A stretch of DNA of 64,000 nt from assembly GCA_902634405.1 (NCBI GenBank), contig CACPJY010000002.1, positions 1-64,000 of the forward strand, read 5' to 3'. The stretch's first letter is position 1. Each line of letters begins with the position of its first letter. The translations under genes were made by a program, and so were the position numbers. This document shows, in pieces, positions 43,347 through 51,996 of the stretch. Source of the stretch: an uncultured Synechococcaceae cyanobacterium. GTDB taxonomy: Bacteria > Cyanobacteriota > Cyanobacteriia > PCC-6307 > Cyanobiaceae. The notes below the pieces were generated by a model. That model had not been told where the DNA came from and searched no databases. It worked only from the letters and a program-made list of their open reading frames with translations.

Positions 43347-43841
43347 TTATTTAGCGGCTGCTGCAGCAACAGGAGCCCTTCTGGCACGTCTAGCACGCCG
43401 TGGTGTTACCGCTTTAGAGGGAACAGCTTTTGCCGCAGTTTTTTTAGCAACGACTTTTTTTACTACTTTTTTTGCTGTAGCAACTTTTCTGGTGGCTTTT
43501 ACTTTTGTTGACTTAGCAACTTTTTTAGCGGGAGCCTTTTTTGTTGTTGCACCCTTTCTGTTGCGGTGAGAAAGGATTAAAGCCCATTCTTCAGCACTAA
43601 TATTCGCTGGTTTGTTGCCATGCACTTCAGATTGCTTGGCGGCCTTTTCGATGTCTTTAATTAGGTTCTTCCAGGAAGTGGCAAACCTTTTGTCAGATTG
43701 CGACTTAGCACCACTCTCTACAAGGGTTTCTACAACGCCTTGCGCTGTGACCTTTTTGCGACGTCGATTGAAAATCTCTTTTTGTAGTTGAGCGATCATG
43801 GCATCTGCCTTGGCGCTCACTTTTATGGTTAGTTGAGACAT
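43347..43841 (-). CDS. Basic DNA-binding-like protein with histone-H1-type tail
   Basis: 164 residues. The N-terminal half (1-90) is a folded-looking domain (MSQLTIKVSAKADAMIAQLQ, VTAQGVVETLVESGAK, NISAEEWALILSHRN). The C-terminal 65 residues are Lys/Ala/Val/Arg repeats (KKAPAKKVAKSTKVKAT, KKVVKKVVAKKTAAK) ending RRARRARRAP, as in bacterial histone-H1-like proteins. Such tails bind DNA or RNA. A nucleoid or regulatory role is likely but not shown. A strong terminator follows. Confidence 0.75.
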   Translation of the reverse strand: MSQLTIKVSAKADAMIAQLQKEIFNRRRKKVTAQGVVETLVESGAKSQSDKRFATSWKNLIKDIEKAAKQSEVHGNKPANISAEEWALILSHRNRKGATTKKAPAKKVAKSTKVKATRKVATAKKVVKKVVAKKTAAKAVPSKAVTPRRARRARRAPVAAAAAK

Positions 43842-44180
43842 TGGCTCATTAATTGCTACCTCTATACATCTAGCATATTGGTAGTATTTTGCCCATTAAT
43901 CGACTACTTACACAGAGGTATTTTGTCGTATACCTAGAGGCTTCTCATATGCTTGTCATGGAGCTTGCAGCTGAATTCCCTTGCTGCAACTAAGTTGACT
44001 AGTCCTTGAACGAATCTGCAACCAGAGTTTTATCTCCTTGATCGTTATGTTTGCGTGATGGCATCACTTTGTGATTGATGTCTTTAGTTCTTTGAAAAAT
44101 GTGAATCTACAATTCTTTAGCGAACAATGATTGGCATCTATGCGAGAAGGACCCGCTAGTATTGGAAGGCTTTAATATCT
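43842..44180. other. 340-base spacer without supported gene
   Basis: Divergent spacer between the histone-like gene and the DCC-family gene. It has a small inverted repeat TTGCAGC/GCTGCAA at about 43966-43990. No RNA gene is recognised. Confidence 0.4.
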
Positions 44181-44561
44181 TTGATGGGTTCCAACCTTGT
44201 TTTTATTTATGACGGACAATGCCCGTTTTGCAACCAGTTTGCTGAATTATTAGAACTCAAAAGCAATCTTCCTGGCCTGCAAGTTAAAAATGCAAGAGAA
44301 TATCCAGATGAGTTGCCTGATGGGTATGACATGGATATTAAAGGAGCAATCTTACGGACAGATAGCAAGACTTTCACTGGTGCAGAAGCGATTTTTTGGA
44401 TTTGTTCCGAAATAAAGAACCCTTCAGATGAACTGTTGAGAGTACTTAGATTTGTCTTTATATCCAATAAACGAACCCACATCATTTTCCCGCTGCTTAT
44501 ATGGGCCAGACGATTCACTCTTTTCTTGAAAGGGGTTCCAAGAAAGTTGGTTAAACCTTAG
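44181..44561 (+). CDS. DCC family thiol-disulfide oxidoreductase-like protein (DUF393)
   Basis: 126 residues. The N-terminal FIYDGQCPFCNQFAELLELK is the DxxCxxC signature of the DUF393/DCC family, with a thioredoxin-like fold. GAEAIFWICSEI and a C-terminal hydrophobic stretch (THIIFPLLIWARRFTLFL) also match. Predicted redox function; partner unknown. Confidence 0.88.
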   Translation: MMGSNLVFIYDGQCPFCNQFAELLELKSNLPGLQVKNAREYPDELPDGYDMDIKGAILRTDSKTFTGAEAIFWICSEIKNPSDELLRVLRFVFISNKRTHIIFPLLIWARRFTLFLKGVPRKLVKP

Positions 44562-44820
44562 ACATTGCATGAGTTGATTGAGGACTGGGATTTTGTAGCT
44601 GCATGAGCTTTTATGGTCCTTCTTAAGCCTGTCCATTCGACCCTAAAACCTATCTATTAAAGACAAAGACACTCCTGGTTTCTGTTTCTGCAGTATTTAC
44701 TTTCTGCTCCAGAATTCATGTTTTTTGCAGGTGATTTGGGTAAAGCCGCCAAAATTTCTTTTGCATAGGGTCTGGAAATTTGACATTTGAGATGAGTTTC
44801 CCTCCCAATCTCCAAGAAAT
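44562..44820. other. Spacer with no supported gene
   Basis: About 260 bases between the DCC gene and the duplicated rpsD end. Only short unsupported frames are present. Confidence 0.4.
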
Positions 44821-44932
44821 AACCCCTGACTAAGCAGGGGTTGGAGGAAAGTTGGAGTAGTAGTATTGAGATTCGCCGAGACTCGTTGCAATAACTGAGC
44901 CGTCAGACCTTACGTGAGTAGGGCTCAACCCT
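44821..44932 (-). repeat. Duplicated rpsD 3' end plus terminator (left copy)
   Basis: Read on the minus strand, codons for VEPYSRKV and a TGA stop match the last residues of the intact ribosomal protein S4 (VEYYSRKV). They are followed by the same 3' sequence (GGCGAATCTCAAT, CTCCAACTTT) and the same hairpin (ACCCCTGC/CAGGGGT). It is a direct repeat of 50964-51076. A third scrap, GGTTGGAGCAAAGTTGGAGT, is at 44965-44984. The two copies bracket the zinc cluster. Confidence 0.88.
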
Positions 44933-45013
44933 CAGTGATAGCAAGAGCTTTCAGCTAAATGCCGGGTTGGAGCAAAGTTGGAGTAGGAGGACGGTTTTGC
45001 AGCTGTATGCAAT

Positions 45014-46105
45014 TTATGAAAATCCTTTAGGGGCTGTTTTAGTACGAATTTTAAAATTCCAAATAGTAATCCTCCCTTTTGAATTAACCGCTGCCAGAGC
45101 GCAGTCATCAGGCCGCCAGGAAATAGCACTTACTTTGTCACCTGTGGTTGCACCACCAAGTACATCACCATGACCATTCTTCTGGAGAAGCCAAACAAAA
45201 ACCGAACCATCTCTGGATCCAGAAGCTAGTAAGGCTCCTCGATGGGAGAAAGCCAGGCTAGAAATCGGTTCAGTATGAAATTCCAATACTCCTGGAGCCG
45301 TTCCTTCAGGACCATTACCTTCAAAACTCCAAACTGTGACTACATCACTTCCGCTAGTAGCGAGAACGGAACCAGTTTGGTCAAAAGCGAGGTGGCTTGG
45401 TTTACCAGGATACCCAGTCATTTCGGCATCTTGTGCAGTTGATCTACGCCAAAAATGAACAGAATTATCCTGACTGCCGCAGGCTATAACGTCTCCGTCG
45501 GGACTAAGTACCAGCGACACGAGTGAGCCTTGCCATTCAAGTTTTTGGTTGACATGGTCATCACAAACATCAAAAAAAGTTACTCGGCCATAGCAAGCAG
45601 TCGCTAATTCATTCGAATTTGACCAAGCTATCGCGCTGACAGTACTTGGATGTGCCTCTGACCTCCATTTTTCTAGACCATCAGCGTCAAATACATAGAC
45701 GTATCGCGAAAAAACTACAGCTAGAAAACGACCATCTGGCGACCATTTGAGGTGTTCAACCCATCCTTTGCCAAGTTTTAAAACTTTCGTTGACTCACCT
45801 TTTTTTGCGTCCCAGATCAAGACTTGCCCATCTTGACCAGCAGTAGCAAAAATATATCCCTCTGGCTGGATAGATAACGCTAGTAATCCACCTTCATGGA
45901 TATCCTTTCGTTGCCAAAGATGATTGCCTGACTTCCCTTCAAAGGCATATAGCCCGCCTGCGGCATCACCAACTACAAAGGCCTCACCATTCAGTGCCCA
46001 ACCGCAAACAATGGCATAATCATCGACTTCAGCGCTCCACCCCTCGTGGAGCATACCCTTTGGACCAAAGGCCTCTATACCAGACACTTGTCGAATTCCC
46101 GACAC
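45014..46105 (-). CDS. WD40 repeat protein of the zinc cluster
   Basis: 363 residues forming about seven WD40 blades; blade ends are visible as DGQVLIWDAK, DNSVHFWRR, DGSVFVWLL and GRITIWNFK. No catalytic or membrane part is present. It overlaps the CobW-type GTPase gene by 31 bases (a later Met at residue 18 would avoid this), so it is probably translated with it. The context implies a role in metal (zinc) handling as a protein-binding scaffold; the partner is unknown. Confidence 0.88.
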   Translation of the reverse strand: MSGIRQVSGIEAFGPKGMLHEGWSAEVDDYAIVCGWALNGEAFVVGDAAGGLYAFEGKSGNHLWQRKDIHEGGLLALSIQPEGYIFATAGQDGQVLIWDAKKGESTKVLKLGKGWVEHLKWSPDGRFLAVVFSRYVYVFDADGLEKWRSEAHPSTVSAIAWSNSNELATACYGRVTFFDVCDDHVNQKLEWQGSLVSLVLSPDGDVIACGSQDNSVHFWRRSTAQDAEMTGYPGKPSHLAFDQTGSVLATSGSDVVTVWSFEGNGPEGTAPGVLEFHTEPISSLAFSHRGALLASGSRDGSVFVWLLQKNGHGDVLGGATTGDKVSAISWRPDDCALAAVNSKGRITIWNFKIRTKTAPKGFS

Positions 46106-47457
46106 ATTTCTTCTTCATCAAGATTTCGACCTATAAACACGAGTTGATTGCGGCGAGGTTCATTACCCCATTCTTTATCTGGCTGAGCCGTAAAGAGCAT
46201 GTGTACACCTTGAAAAACCATTCGACGAGAATCGCCCGCATAACTAATAAACCCCTTTGTCCTAAAAATATCTACACCTTTTTCTGAGAGGAGACGCCCT
46301 AACCACTTATTGAGTTTTTCTGGATCGACATCGCCTAATCGTTCGATAGCAATTGAGCCCACTTCATCATCATGTTCATGTTCTGCCACCCAAATCCGCT
46401 CGTTGTCAGGTTGAATCACAGACTCGTTTTTGCCATCACTCTTGGTTTTAGTGATTGAACTATCAACACGAGCTACTTGTATATCAAATTCCTCGGCAGT
46501 GTGCTGAGTGAACAGCCCAATCTGTTGAGCGTTATCAAGTTCTAAAAAGAAAGTTTTACGGCCCTCAGATTGAAGCTGAAGGCTTACATGTTTCCCAATT
46601 GGTACTGTGCTGCCTGGATGCAGAAGTTCCGCGGAGTCAGCATATAGTCGGACACACGATTCTGCACCAGCATTAAGAGCTGCCTCGTCAACCTCCTGAT
46701 TCTCCATGACGACGAGTGACATAGAGGGATCAGGCCCTTCTTCCAAACTAATTTGATAACGACCTTGTTCAAGAGAAAAGACACCTGTCCATTCAAATGG
46801 ATATTCTGGCTCAAGGAAAGTTGGACGACGTTTTAAAACCTGATCTAGATCAAAAGCACTCAGGTTTAGAACAGTATCAATGGGCACCTCTGCTTGCTTA
46901 CTACGCACAACACGTGCCATACGGTTCATACCGCGAAGTCGTGATTCAAGAAGATCCAGAGATTCATCTGAAACTAAGTCTGTTTTATTTAGGACAAGGA
47001 CATCTGCAAAGGCGACCTGCTCAGAACTTTCATCACTGCGACCGAGTTGCTGATCAATATGAGCCGCATCAACGAGCGTGACAATTCCGTCGAGAGAGAA
47101 TTCATTGCGGATTTCATCATCCATAAAAAATGTCTGAGCAACAGGTCCAGGATCAGCAAGTCCTGTTGTCTCGACTAACACATAATCGAACTTATCTCGT
47201 CGCTTCATAAGGTTACCCAATACGCGAATTAGATCTCCACGAACAGTGCAGCAAATGCAACCATTGGACATTTCAAAGACCTCTTCGTCAGCATTAATTA
47301 CCAGCCCCTGATCAATACCTACTTCACCATATTCATTCTCTATTACGGCGATTCGTTTGCCATGCTCTTCACTCAAAATCTTGTTAAGAAGAGTCGTTTT
47401 CCCAGAGCCTAGAAAACCAGTAAGGATTGTAACTGGCACTTTTTGATCGATAGTCAT
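46075..47457 (-). CDS. COG0523/CobW-type metal chaperone GTPase with inserted domain
   Basis: 460 residues. The G domain has Walker A GFLGSGKTTLL (14-24), the metal motif GCICC (66-70), NKTD (157-160) and ETTGLADP. The CobW_C domain is at about 366-455, after a His/Asp-rich linker (AEHEHDDE). Between them, residues 218-330 form an extra domain (PFEWTGVFSLEQGRYQISLE to FTQHTAEEFDIQV) also found in the ZnuA encoded next door. Such GTPases deliver zinc to client proteins under scarcity. Gene neighbours and the Zur-like site support zinc. Confidence 0.92.
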   Translation of the reverse strand: MTIDQKVPVTILTGFLGSGKTTLLNKILSEEHGKRIAVIENEYGEVGIDQGLVINADEEVFEMSNGCICCTVRGDLIRVLGNLMKRRDKFDYVLVETTGLADPGPVAQTFFMDDEIRNEFSLDGIVTLVDAAHIDQQLGRSDESSEQVAFADVLVLNKTDLVSDESLDLLESRLRGMNRMARVVRSKQAEVPIDTVLNLSAFDLDQVLKRRPTFLEPEYPFEWTGVFSLEQGRYQISLEEGPDPSMSLVVMENQEVDEAALNAGAESCVRLYADSAELLHPGSTVPIGKHVSLQLQSEGRKTFFLELDNAQQIGLFTQHTAEEFDIQVARVDSSITKTKSDGKNESVIQPDNERIWVAEHEHDDEVGSIAIERLGDVDPEKLNKWLGRLLSEKGVDIFRTKGFISYAGDSRRMVFQGVHMLFTAQPDKEWGNEPRRNQLVFIGRNLDEEEMCREFDKCLV

Positions 47458-47458
47458 T

Positions 47459-47785
47459 TTACTTTGTTAATTGATGAGTACAATGAGAGTCCTCTAAGGA
47501 CATATTTATTAACCAATTTTTATCGATACCAAGTAGCTCAAGAGACTTTGATTCAAAATCATCAAGTTCAAAGTAATTGTAAGGAATAGTTAATCGTAAG
47601 GTTAATTTACCTTTTTCTTTTGAAATGGAGTGATTGGAAAACTCAAGTTGCTCAATATTTTTACTAAAATTACTTGAGATAGTAAGTTTTAAGATCTTTT
47701 TAAAACTCCATGGAGATTTATCCATGAAACTTGCTTGATCTTCCCAGTATTTTTTATAGGAATGGAATCCTTTTTTTATGTTCAT
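47459..47785 (-). CDS. Small protein of unknown function in the zinc cluster
   Basis: 108 residues, one base before the CobW gene and on the same strand, so probably co-translated with it. It is polar, with a beta-rich middle (KLTLRLTIPYNYFELDDF) and ends DSHCTHQLTK, where Cys and two His could bind a metal. No family is recognised. In-frame Met at the start is preceded by TGA-rich spacer. Confidence 0.6.
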   Translation of the reverse strand: MNIKKGFHSYKKYWEDQASFMDKSPWSFKKILKLTISSNFSKNIEQLEFSNHSISKEKGKLTLRLTIPYNYFELDDFESKSLELLGIDKNWLINMSLEDSHCTHQLTK

Positions 47786-47834
47786 TGATCACTTCATGTA
47801 AGGTTAATTAAAGGTTGAAGTTAGTATTAGCAAG

Positions 47835-49301
47835 TCAAAGCTTGGTTAACGAATCAAGCCTATTCGCAAGTTGATTTCCTGTACCCTTATTGCATGAACC
47901 ACCCAAAGAATTAACAATTGTACAAGTGTTATGAACAGCGACAGAAATAGTATTTCCTGTTGGCATTAAACCATCAACATAAATTTGTTGTTTTGCTATA
48001 GGGGTAGAAGTCTGTCGACTCAAGTTTTTTAATAATTTCGAAGGAGGTTTTTGCTCGGCAAATAAGACTTTCACATTTTCTTCTTTTAGCTCGCCTAATA
48101 CTCTGGAAATTGTCTGTGGTCTAAGGCTCGATGAATGACCCAGAAAATCTAATAAGCTAATAGTTTTCAAACCAAAAGCATCCCCGTAGTATTCCATAGC
48201 TTTGTGCTTAGAAACTATAGTCCTTTGATTAGAAGGAATTGTCGCTATTTGTTTTTGTGTCCATTGATCTAAATCTTCTAAAATAGAATTAACAGATTTA
48301 GATCTTTCACTTAAAATCTTCCTGTTTTCTCTATCAAACAATGAAATGTTCTTTTTGATGCTTTTAGAAATAATATTTCCCATCTTGATAATGTTATGAG
48401 GATCATGCCAGATATGAGGATCTGCTCCTCCATGGTCATGGTGATGATGATCACCGCTTTCGTCTGGAACTTGGGCTATCGGTTCAATATCATCGCCTGA
48501 AACATCTTTAAAGAAATGCTCATCGGCTTCAAACTCAAAGGGCATATGCTCAGTAAAGAATACATATTTACCAGCTTTTTTAATTTCTACATTGAATTTT
48601 GTGCTTTCTTTCCTCTCATTAAATGTGAGAATATATGCTTTTTCCTGTACAACAAGTTGGTCATTATTGCGTTTAAATTCTGATTTTTTGGATTCTAATA
48701 ATTCTTCAGCAAGTTTTTCTGATGCCTCAATATCACCAGACTTGAGAATGACCATTTTCATAGCAGGATCGGCATAGTCTCCATCGACTTTTGCAAAAGA
48801 CCATGTGTAGGTTCCTGGTGAAAGCTCAAAGACACCAGCCCATTCAAAAGCTGCTTCTCCATGACCTTTGTCGTGGTCGTCATGATCGTCATGCTTCGCA
48901 GATGAGTGATCATCGTGATGGTCATCAATCTCTATTGCACTTACACCGACAACAGTAGTTCTGGGATTGTCCTGCCATTTTTTTATTGCAGGAGTCATCT
49001 CTTGACCAAGAGTAAAAACTTGACTTGCATTATTTAGAGCTTGAGCCTGTCGAGGAGAAAATTTGACATCATGAACGTCTACTTTTCTGCCAATCAAACA
49101 CTTAACTTGCTTGGAAGGTGGAGCAATTGCCTTGACCAAGTCACATACCAGCGGCTCTATGGCAACTATTGATTTCTCCTTGGCTTGTACTCCTTGAGTC
49201 GTTCCAGATAAAAAAACCGCTCCTGCTATAAGAGAGCTTTGTAAAATAGACCTACTATGGAAAGAACTTCTTTTGCTTGAAGGGTTTAAACGGCCTGGCA
49301 T
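47835..49301 (-). CDS. znuA: Zinc ABC transporter substrate-binding protein ZnuA with extra domain
   Basis: 488 residues, far longer than the usual 310. A signal peptide ends near GVQA (40). N-terminal lobe: IVAIEPLVCDLVKAI, with His77 in VDVHDVKFSP as a metal ligand. A His/Asp-rich stretch (127-147) precedes an inserted domain (152-262, AFEWAGVFELSPGTYTWSF to TEHMPFEFEAD). A second His run (DHHHHDH, 284-290) precedes DPHIWHDPHN. His366 (SKHKAMEYYGDAFGL) and Asp443 (YVDGL) continue the ligand set. Periplasmic zinc capture. The inserted domain is homologous to that in the CobW protein. Confidence 0.93.
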   Translation of the reverse strand: MPGRLNPSSKRSSFHSRSILQSSLIAGAVFLSGTTQGVQAKEKSIVAIEPLVCDLVKAIAPPSKQVKCLIGRKVDVHDVKFSPRQAQALNNASQVFTLGQEMTPAIKKWQDNPRTTVVGVSAIEIDDHHDDHSSAKHDDHDDHDKGHGEAAFEWAGVFELSPGTYTWSFAKVDGDYADPAMKMVILKSGDIEASEKLAEELLESKKSEFKRNNDQLVVQEKAYILTFNERKESTKFNVEIKKAGKYVFFTEHMPFEFEADEHFFKDVSGDDIEPIAQVPDESGDHHHHDHGGADPHIWHDPHNIIKMGNIISKSIKKNISLFDRENRKILSERSKSVNSILEDLDQWTQKQIATIPSNQRTIVSKHKAMEYYGDAFGLKTISLLDFLGHSSSLRPQTISRVLGELKEENVKVLFAEQKPPSKLLKNLSRQTSTPIAKQQIYVDGLMPTGNTISVAVHNTCTIVNSLGGSCNKGTGNQLANRLDSLTKL

Positions 49302-49326
49302 GTAAAAGATAATGAAGCAATAACAG

Positions 49327-49345
49327 AATGATAATCGTTTTCATT
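49327..49345. promoter_or_regulatory. Zur/Fur-type operator between znuA and znuC
   Basis: AATGATAATCGTTTTCATT: the outer arms AATGA/TCATT are perfect and the whole is near-palindromic. It sits between the divergent znuA and znuC starts, where a zinc repressor would control both directions. The sequence resembles cyanobacterial Zur boxes. Confidence 0.7.
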
Positions 49346-49391
49346 TTCACTGGTGGCCTTGTTGCTATTTTGTCAGCAAATGCCCTAATTC

Positions 49392-50096
49392 ATGGCCTGT
49401 TTAGTTGCTGAAAATTTGTCATATTCCTATTCGCCCAAAGGTCAAGTCGCTTTGGATCATGTCTCATTTGAGATCACCACAGGAACGATGACAGCACTTG
49501 TCGGCCCAAATGGTGCTGGCAAGTCCACATTGTTAGGTCTGCTCAAAGGGCACCGCAAGCCTGCAAAAGGGGAAATCACTATTGATGGGAATCCTTTGAT
49601 GAATGGTCAATCCCAAGTCGCTTTAATGCCTCAGAGAAGTAGGTTGAACTGGAATTTTCCAATCACCGTTGAAGGATTGGTTGCTTTAGGCCGAGTGAAT
49701 TATTCAAGATCAACATGTTGTGAATTAGAAGCTGCCCTTCAACGAGTCGGAATATCTTCTTTAGCAAAAAGGAGGCTTGATTCTTTATCTGGCGGACAAC
49801 AACAAAGAGCATTGCTTGCAAAAACTTTAATGAAGCCAGCAAAAATATTTCTTCTTGATGAACCATGTTCTTCATTGGATCCTCCCGCGAGAGAAGACTT
49901 TTTATTGATTATGCGTCAGATAGCTGATGCTGGAGCATCAGTTTTTATTAGTAGTCATGATTGGGGTGCATCTCTAAACGCGTATGACAAGGTTGTTGCT
50001 CTTGATAAAACTATTTTAGCTTCTGGTACTCCTGAATTAGTGAAAGAAAAACTCGATTCAATTAGCTGTATGCATGGTAGCTATTGCGGTGGTTAA
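49392..50096 (+). CDS. znuC: Zinc ABC transporter ATP-binding protein
   Basis: 234 residues. Walker A VGPNGAGKSTLLGLL (about 37-51), the signature LSGGQQQRALLAK, Walker B IFLLDEPCSSLD and the switch His in SSHDWG. ZnuC/MntB type. It starts in the 90-base divergent region with the Zur-like box and overlaps the permease gene by 23 bases. Confidence 0.95.
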   Translation: MACLVAENLSYSYSPKGQVALDHVSFEITTGTMTALVGPNGAGKSTLLGLLKGHRKPAKGEITIDGNPLMNGQSQVALMPQRSRLNWNFPITVEGLVALGRVNYSRSTCCELEAALQRVGISSLAKRRLDSLSGGQQQRALLAKTLMKPAKIFLLDEPCSSLDPPAREDFLLIMRQIADAGASVFISSHDWGASLNAYDKVVALDKTILASGTPELVKEKLDSISCMHGSYCGG

Positions 50097-50889
50097 TTTT
50101 CATCAAATTCAGGAAACTTGGTGGGTAACTCCTTTTTGCGTAATCCTCTTCACAGGAATACTTTGTCCAGCCATGGGTACTTTATTGATTACCCATAAGC
50201 GTCTTCTGCAAGTTAACTTAATCTCTCATTGTGTACTGCCAGGGTTGGCTCTGGCAGTAGCACTTGGTGTTAGTCCTTCTCTAGGAGGCGTTTTTAGTGG
50301 CTTATTGGGAGCCCTTGCAGCAGAAGGCTTGACGAATAAGAAAAATGAAAATTATGAAGCAATAATGAATACAATTCTTGCTGGTTCCCTTGGGCTTGGT
50401 GTTCTCCTTATTCCTCTTCTAGGAATTAGGATTGATTTAGAATCTGTTTTATTTGGGGATTTATTAACTGCAAATTTGGGCGACTTATTAAGAACTATAA
50501 TTTCTTTTTTAGCATTTATTTGTTTGATACTTTTTGGTTATGAAAAACTTGTACATATTGGATTAGACCCTGAAGGGGCTGCTGAAAGTGGCATAAAAGT
50601 ATCTTATTTAAATTTAGCTCTTGGCCTTACAACTGCACTTGTTATTGTTAGTTCAATGTCTGCTATTGGAGTCATTCTTGTAATTGCTTTGCTTTCTACT
50701 CCCGCCTTATTAGGTCTGCAACAAGCACCATCTTTATGGGTTGCTATGGTTAGATCTTCAATCTTTGGAATTATATTATCAGCTTTAGGTTTTTTGCTCG
50801 CGATTGTTTTCAATTTGTCCCCAGGTCCCCTTGTAGCTGTTTTATGCATTCTCTTAATAGCATTGTTGCCTAGCAAAAGAAATAATTGA
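50074..50889 (+). CDS. znuB: Zinc ABC transporter permease
   Basis: 271 residues with eight or nine membrane helices of the ABC-3 family. TLLITHKRLLQVNLISHCVL and the LPGLALAVALG segment, and SSMSAIGVILVIALLSTPA in the C-terminal half, match ZnuB/MntA permeases. The start lies inside znuC (23-base overlap), consistent with coupling. Together with ZnuA and ZnuC it forms a complete importer. Confidence 0.94.
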   Translation: MVAIAVVNFHQIQETWWVTPFCVILFTGILCPAMGTLLITHKRLLQVNLISHCVLPGLALAVALGVSPSLGGVFSGLLGALAAEGLTNKKNENYEAIMNTILAGSLGLGVLLIPLLGIRIDLESVLFGDLLTANLGDLLRTIISFLAFICLILFGYEKLVHIGLDPEGAAESGIKVSYLNLALGLTTALVIVSSMSAIGVILVIALLSTPALLGLQQAPSLWVAMVRSSIFGIILSALGFLLAIVFNLSPGPLVAVLCILLIALLPSKRNN

Positions 50890-50963
50890 TATATCTTGTG
50901 TAATGGGAACTATCGAGTTGTTCGCTTGTTTTTAAATTAAAAAGCAGATCTTTATGCATGAAA

Positions 50964-50987
50964 AACCCCTGACAAAGCAGGGGTTTG
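50964..50987 (-). terminator. rpsD terminator
   Basis: On the minus strand AAACCCCTGC-TTTG-CAGGGGTTTTTC-like hairpin with a T run, about 60 bases after the rpsD stop. The same hairpin occurs in the left repeat at 44821. Confidence 0.8.
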
Positions 50988-51076
50988 GAACAAAGTTGGA
51001 GTAATAGCATTGAGATTCGCCGAGAACCTAGTCTATAACTCAGGTGTCAGACTTTACGTGAGTAGTACTCAACCAC
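50964..51076 (-). repeat. Native rpsD 3' end plus terminator (right copy of the repeat)
   Basis: Direct repeat of 44821-44932 covering the last codons of rpsD, the 3' untranslated stretch and the terminator hairpin. This is the complete copy attached to the intact gene. Confidence 0.88.
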
Positions 51077-51655
51077 TAATAGCTCATTGATTTCTAATGC
51101 GACCCACTCGCGCTCGCATTTTCCTGTGACCTTTGCCGACATTTTGGGTTTATCTAGTTCCAAATGTGGTGGAACGTTTGCAAGCCCAGGGAATTCGAGA
51201 TTTCCTTCGGCAAGTTTTTTGCTGCCTTTTCGCTCTCGAACTGCAATCAAATCCCCAGATTTACATTGGTAACTTGCAATGTCTAAGACCCGACCATTAA
51301 CTGTCACATGGCCATGATTGACTAGCTGCCTAGCTCCTGGAACAGTTGGGCCAAAGCCAAGCCTGAAGCAGACATTGTCTAATCTGTTCTCTAAAAGCTT
51401 TAGAAGATTTGTTCCGGTTGATCCTTCTTGAGCTCTGGCTTTTTTTACATATCGAACAAGTTGTCTTTCAGAGATCCCATAATTGAATCGCAGCTTTTGT
51501 TTTTCTTCTAGACGGATCGCGTATTCTGAGCGCTTGCGACGGGCTTGGCCGTGCTGACCTGGCGGATGCGACCGTTTAGTGGCCTTCCGAGTGAGACCTG
51601 GGAGGTCTCCCAAGCGCCGCGTGATCCTCAGTCGAGGACCGCGGTATCGAGACAT
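51047..51655 (-). CDS. rpsD: 30S ribosomal protein S4
   Basis: 202 residues. Starts [40 protein letters not shown], an S4 RNA-binding domain ([33 protein letters not shown]), and ends [10 protein letters not shown] primary 16S rRNA binder that nucleates 30S assembly. The end of this gene is duplicated 6 kb away. Confidence 0.98.
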   Translation of the reverse strand: MSRYRGPRLRITRRLGDLPGLTRKATKRSHPPGQHGQARRKRSEYAIRLEEKQKLRFNYGISERQLVRYVKKARAQEGSTGTNLLKLLENRLDNVCFRLGFGPTVPGARQLVNHGHVTVNGRVLDIASYQCKSGDLIAVRERKGSKKLAEGNLEFPGLANVPPHLELDKPKMSAKVTGKCEREWVALEINELLVVEYYSRKV

Positions 51656-51756
51656 AAGACAGAATTAGTTAAAGTTAATCGTACAGTAGTTACTTAGTCC
51701 TTAAACAGAGTTCGAGGGCATAAGGTATCTATGTACAAGTCTGACACTCTATCTCT

Positions 51757-51996
51757 TTGCCTTTACCTGTGTTAAATCGGATCTTTAGCAAGCTACTTAT
51801 ATCTTTAATTCTCTTTTATCGAGAGTGGATTTCCCCTTTAATCGGGCCTCGTTGTCGCTTTATTCCAAGTTGTAGTAGTTACGGGTTAGAAGCCATTGCG
51901 CGTCACGGGCCTTGGAGAGGCGGTTGGTTAACCCTTAAAAGGCTCTCACGCTGTCACCCTTTTACTGCTTGTGGTTGTGACCCAGTTCCTGATTAA
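51757..51996 (+). CDS. yidD: Membrane protein insertion efficiency factor YidD
   Basis: 79 residues, start TTG. Motifs [17 protein letters not shown]-like ([19 protein letters not shown]), [11 protein letters not shown] and GCDPVPD with conserved Cys pattern. It aids YidC-dependent insertion at the inner membrane. Divergent from rpsD; overlaps the next gene by one base (TAATG). Confidence 0.95.
   Translation: MPLPVLNRIFSKLLISLILFYREWISPLIGPRCRFIPSCSSYGLEAIARHGPWRGGWLTLKRLSRCHPFTACGCDPVPD

Noticed and set aside
43966-43990. Small inverted repeat TTGCAGC/GCTGCAA as terminator
   Set aside because: Its loop is long and no T run follows on either strand.
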